Shown: piece after piece, positions 59,551 to 64,000 of the stretch | How positions within the stretch are numbered: the stretch's first letter is position 1 | Layout of the letters: each line of letters begins with the position of its first letter | Program-made: the position numbers and the translations under genes | Source: Dillenia suffruticosa | Taxonomy: Eukaryota; Streptophyta; Magnoliopsida; Dilleniales; Dilleniaceae | Direction: 5' to 3' | DNA length: 64,000 bases | Assembly (NCBI GenBank): GCA_033439265.1 | Contig: JAVTVX010000005.1 | Location: forward strand, 72,001 to 136,000 | Notes under the pieces: model-generated | What the model saw: the letters and a program-made list of their open reading frames with translations, nothing else | What the model was told of the DNA's origin: nothing | Databases searched by the model: none

Positions 59551-61139
59551 GTGTTGAGCTTCTTTGGTTCCTTTCCTTTCATGTACCGAAAAAAAAAAAA
59601 ATCAAAGAAACTCATTGTGCCGCCGTGGAAGAATGAACAGAGCTCATTTTCAGACAAAGCCCAAACCCAAGCCCAAATTCAAGCCCATTTCCTTTTCTTT
59701 CAAATGTTCTGGTGTTTTAATTCCTCTGAATTCCTCGTGCAATCTTCAATTTCGCCGTTTTCAAGTTCCATTCAAGCTTTCGTCTGTCGTCTTCAACCTT
59801 CCATAGCCTCCTGTCCAACCCAGTTTCGGTCAACATTGTTCATCTTCATCACCATTGATTCAAGCTTCAAATTCATTCGTGTCTTCGCCTTCGACTTTGC
59901 TCTTGTTCGAATTCGCCTCGCTGTGACATCACCAGTCTTCAATCCCCGTCATCGCCGTTCAATCCTCTTGTCAATTCCAATTCCAGCATCTTCAATCGCG
60001 CATCATTTTCATCGCCAATCGCCAGATTTCATCGCCTTTGAATCCTCAGTCGCCAAGCTTCTGCAGTTCCATCATCATCAATCACTTCAATTCGTCACAG
60101 TCTCAGTTCTTCATCACCGCCTTGTGATTCCACAGGCGAAACTTCAGTCGCGTTCGGTTTTCGATTCCGTCGCTGATTGTCTCCCCAGTATTCGATTGCT
60201 CTCTACAGTCGCCTTATGCTGTCGTTGCCGCCGCTTGTTCTTACCGATCGTCCACAGTCGATTTCAGATTCTGCCATTGAAGTCTTCGAATTCATCCTCA
60301 GTAGTTCGTTCGATTACCGTCTAAGCTCTGAATTTTCGCCGATCTCATCGATTACTCCAGTCTTCGATTCCACTGCCGCTCGCCATCGAATCCGTTCGTC
60401 TTCGTCAGCAAGTTGCCGTACTTCAGCATCCTTCATGACCGACTGTTGCCATTGCCGATTGAAGTTCGCCACGCAAGAGTTCAGACATCGCCACGGTCCG
60501 TCATCATCGAAACCATTGAGAATATTCTGTTTGCATTCTGTTTCTGGTTTTCGCTTTGAATTTAACGCCGCGTTTGCTTCTCTGTTTTTACTTATCTATC
60601 TCACACTAATTTTATTTTTTTACATTTAATTTTAATATCCTATTATATCTTATTTTTATATTTTATTTTATAATTATTTTTTAGAACTTTCATTTTATAA
60701 TTATATTTTAATTTTAAAAATAAAAAGAAAAAATTATTTATTAGTATTTTAGATTAATTTAATATATATATATATATATATTAATTTTAGGTTGTTAGTA
60801 GCTTTTAACTTTTGTTTTTCTCATTTTATAAATTGTTTTAAGAATAATTGTTAGAGTTTTATAATTAGCTAGATTTAATTTGTTTATTATTATTGTGTTT
60901 AATTGTTTTTTAATAAAATTAGGATTAAAAATTTGGTTGAATAAATTTATGTAATTAAAATAGATCAATATTAATCGCTAAAGTGATGAAACTTCATGTA
61001 ATGGATAATCCTATACTCACATTTACCGTACCAAATTGAACTGGAATCGTTGTTAGGGATTGAAATAGATTTTACAGTTAATTTTCTTGATTTTCTTTTT
61101 GATTATCTACGTTTTTCTGTTCATGCTATTTTCAGTTCA
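59551..61139 (+). other. Pyrimidine-rich region with long but unconvincing open frames, then AT-rich DNA
   Basis: From 59640 to 60560 the plus strand is rich in TTC, TCA, TCG and ATC words, so stops are rare in two frames at once (257 and 150 codons). The translations are Ser/Phe/Arg-rich with no domain, and the two overlap. The composition and the position ahead of a gypsy gag fossil suggest LTR or leader sequence of that element; this is inference. From 60620 to 61080 it is AT-rich with (TA)n at 60765-60782. Confidence 0.35.
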
Positions 61140-62580
61140 CACTAAGATTGAAAAGACAAGTGAAACTCAATGGAGAGGTCAAAGAGTTATGGAGGAGGAC
61201 AGGAACCAAATTGCTCTCAGGAGGACATTTGGTGAGCTTGCGGTCTCTAGATTCGTCAGCGAAGGGACGAGTATGAGGCGCGGCCAACGATCACTACTCA
61301 TGAACTTTGAGCAAAGGCACCATTAATTTCGTAAAGCAGAGCCAGTTCAGCGACTTGAATCATGAGATCCGTGTCCGTCCTAAATTTTGAGGAGATATGC
61401 AATGCCATAAGGTACTATGACGTTACAAATGAAGCGATTCAACTTCAATTTTTTCTATTCTCCCTTGAGGATAGGCCAAAGTTGTGGTTAATTTCATTTC
61501 CACGTGGACACAATTGGCAGATAAATTAGTCGGTGTACATTTCCTACATCAAAGAGTTTTTAAACTTAGGCAAGAAATTGGTATATTTGTGTTGGGACAA
61601 GACGACCCTTTTACAAGGCGAGGGAGAGATTGTGGGAGCCGATTCGAAAATGCTCCGATATGAATATGGTGATCTAGAAACACGTGCAAATATTCTGCAA
61701 TGGCGCTAGTCCTAACACTCGCGCTACTTTTTTTTGGGTTACGGGGCTCGAACCGTGGCACATGCGGTCGGGCTATTATTGATGCCGCAACAGGAGGGAG
61801 CATTTGGAGGAAGAAAGGTCAAGAAGTATTTTTACTAATTGATGGTATGGCTTCTAGGTCATGCTAATGGACCCACATATAAGACCAAGGAAGGAATTTA
61901 TCATGTCACTAAGTCCATGGTGACTCTAACTAAGACCAAAGCAATAGAGCACTAGCTATCTCACACGCGAGCGGATATCAAATTATTTATGAAGTGTATG
62001 ACCATAGTGTGCAACATGAATGAAAAAAATTCCAGCTCATTTTTAGCAACACTTTTAACTCGGTTGCATTTGAGGATTCTAGTTATCCTTCTAACGTGAT
62101 TGGTACAACAATCCATACAAAAACACCTAGAACTTTGGTTGGCGCAACCATCCAAACTTTTCGTGGGGGGACAACGGAACCCAAGACCCAATAGACCACC
62201 TGAATGCCATTTAGTAGCCCAAATCAAGAAGCAAGCATGAGAAGAGCCGATCGAGAAGCTGAGCAAACAAATCATTGATCAACAAGCTAGAATTGACACG
62301 ATCCAGATAGTTATGGCAAATGTCGTCTCAAATGGATTATCAACTTGCTGATATCGAGCGAGAATCAATGGGGACACCAAGGGGCTCCAAACACATAAGG
62401 CAATCAAGGAGGTTTTCGAGCAACGTAAAATCAGTCCCTGTGAACAAGTAAAAGCAATCACATTGAGGAGTGGCAAGGAGCTAGAAAGCACACCGAGAAA
62501 GATGATTAAGGAGCCGCCACAAACACGAGGAAGCAAAAGAGGAAAAAGTAGTGGTGTAATTTCCATGTAAAAGTGCCTCC
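61140..62580 (+). mobile_element. Ty3/gypsy-type LTR retrotransposon fossil, gag region
   Basis: Plus-strand remnants of a gag gene of the Athila/Tat kind are visible: the gag core region at about 61380-61560, and at about 62450-62500 the ALTLRSGKEL-type motif that marks the gag C-terminal part in these elements. No polymerase domains or defined LTR pair are visible in the window. It is broken in many places and looks old. Confidence 0.55.
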
Positions 62581-64000
62581 TAATGGTGTCAATTACATTG
62601 TGGGTTAAGGTACCGACACCACAAGTTGTGAAGCTTGCAAAATTGTGTACCAGGTGAGACATTTAGTGCTGGTGTCAAGCTTATTGGTAGGTAATCTAGG
62701 CCTGTGCCATCCTTGTTTGAGCCTGAGTCGATTAGATATATAATGGTCCTGTTTACACGTGAATTGGTTAGGTATTTGGGAAGTATGTCATCCCCATTAG
62801 CACATAGTTTGGCAGATGTTTGGTAAAACATACGCCATCGAGTAATATGAGGTGCCGACTTGAGTAGCTCCATGCAAGTATAGAAGCTTGACACCATGTT
62901 TCTTGCATGGTAAACGGAGTATTCGAAGTACTATCATCAGGTAGTCCAGGGTGCCTAAAGTACTTGAAACGTTGGTTGACTCTTTGTTTGTATTTACAAA
63001 TTGGGATTGTGAAATCGGGAGTTGTTGGCTGGGCTTACTGCATTCTAAGATGGTAGGTGGTCATCCAATTTTGCCCCACCTCCTCCCCTTACACGAAGGG
63101 AATTCATTAGTTCCTTGGGAACCAAGTCAGATAGGGCTTGGGTGTGTCCTATTGTCCATGAGTTAAAGCATTCTTCCCATGCATTTGCAACTTCACCCTG
63201 AATCATCTGGGGAGATCCATGTCGATTAATTATCAAACCAATTGGTCGGTGATGTCACCAATCTCTACATTGATTTATACTCGAATAAACAAAGCCATTG
63301 CCATGATAAGGGTAGTGGTATCTTTGAACTTGCTATTACTTTGTTATGCTGACTACGGTAGGACAAAGCAGAGTAAGGATCTTTTATATGAGGACTCGCT
63401 TCCGGTAAGAAGATGGGCTGAGTATTGTTCGGTGAAATCTGCCTATTTGAAGTTATTGGATGATTATTGGAGTTCTTTATCTAATTCTTCTTTCTTTCGT
63501 CTATTGGTACGATAGTTCATGATTGTGATGGCATAAATTAACTCACTGAGTTTTGGAAAATTAGGAATTTGTATTACCGGGCAATGCCCAAAAAAAAAAA
63601 AATTATATCAACTTAACGAATTAAGGAACTACTCATAATTCCCTTTGTATCACGCGATGGGTTGAGCACGCGACTCTACCGCTCAACTACGGATTATGGT
63701 GGTTTGCAAGATGAATAACAATGGCGGAATGAATGAAAAACTAAAATTTGTTAAAATTAAAAGGGAAGAACTATATAAAAACAAGAAGTATTGTAGTAAA
63801 TAAAGAAATTCGGGTGTAGTGTTGAATATCCTCAGGGTTCGCAAAATACTCCATTTATAAACTTCATCAACTAGCTTTCCTCTTTCAGATCTTGGAATCT
63901 TGATCGTTCTATCTATTAGAATTGATATCTTTTTTTTCTTTTCTTTTTTTTTTAATGACAATTTCTATACGTATGCCCAAAAGATTATATAGTTTTTGAT
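62581..64000. other. Right-edge DNA, no gene recognised
   Basis: Several open frames of 60-100 codons exist on both strands, none with recognisable motifs. Part may be further degraded retrotransposon. On the minus strand at 63698-63650, 'tccgtagttgagcggtagag' resembles the acceptor and D-arm of an organelle-type tRNA, but the anticodon and T arms do not follow. Confidence 0.35.

Noticed and set aside
59551-60324. Longest unexplained plus-strand open frame (257 codons)
   Set aside because: The translation is Ser/Phe/Arg-rich with no domain, a second frame is open in parallel, and the openness follows from pyrimidine-rich triplets. It lies just ahead of a retrotransposon fossil.

Overview
This is nuclear DNA from a dicot plant. 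It is AT-rich, its genes have short GT-AG exons and AT-rich introns, and it is littered with transposon fossils. Every recognisable protein is a plant family member. I see no bacterial operons, CRISPR array or rRNA.

Left to right: (1) 1-6.3 kb, minus strand: 5' part of a HUA1-like CCCH zinc-finger gene, cut by the window edge. (2) 6.7-11.6 kb: a decayed Mutator-like (MULE) DNA transposon with long inverted ends, an exact 9-bp target duplication, a MuDR-type transposase N-terminal remnant and a decayed plant-mobile-domain (MAIN-like) gene. (3) 11.6-18.6 kb: no intact gene; a 327-bp solo-LTR-like insertion, an unrecognised pair of exon-like blocks, a CGGTTCGGTT repeat block and a queuine-tRNA-ribosyltransferase subunit 2 pseudogene. 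(4) 18.7-32.3 kb, minus: a five-exon DUF212 (acid phosphatase/haloperoxidase-related) gene with two introns over 6 kb. One intron holds a decayed copy of the gene's own first three exons, a 2.25-kb solo-LTR-like insertion and a large imperfect inverted repeat. (5) 32.3-38.4 kb: AT-rich intergenic DNA with a Ty3/gypsy gag fossil. (6) 38.5-42.2 kb, minus: a complete AGC-VIII protein kinase gene (AGC1.5-like) with a probable leader intron. (7) 43.7-50.0 kb, plus: a complete four-exon nitrobindin-like gene with an RTE LINE in its third intron. (8) 50-54.5 kb: nothing recognised. (9) 54.5-56.4 kb, minus: a complete A1-type aspartic protease gene (NANA-like). (10) 56.4-64 kb: no intact gene; a second Ty3/gypsy gag fossil.

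The four minus-strand genes (HUA1, DUF212, AGC1.5, NANA) appear in the order I recall for Arabidopsis At3g12680, At3g12685, At3g12690 and At3g12700. The window therefore looks like a conserved gene block, inflated by transposons and interrupted by one extra plus-strand gene. The genes are not a pathway; they are conserved neighbours with separate roles in RNA processing, plastid or membrane function, polarity signalling, haem/NO binding and proteolysis.

The least ordinary part is the DUF212 gene: self-duplication, LTR insertion and a hairpin-capable inverted repeat inside one intron. I see no clearly new multi-gene system.
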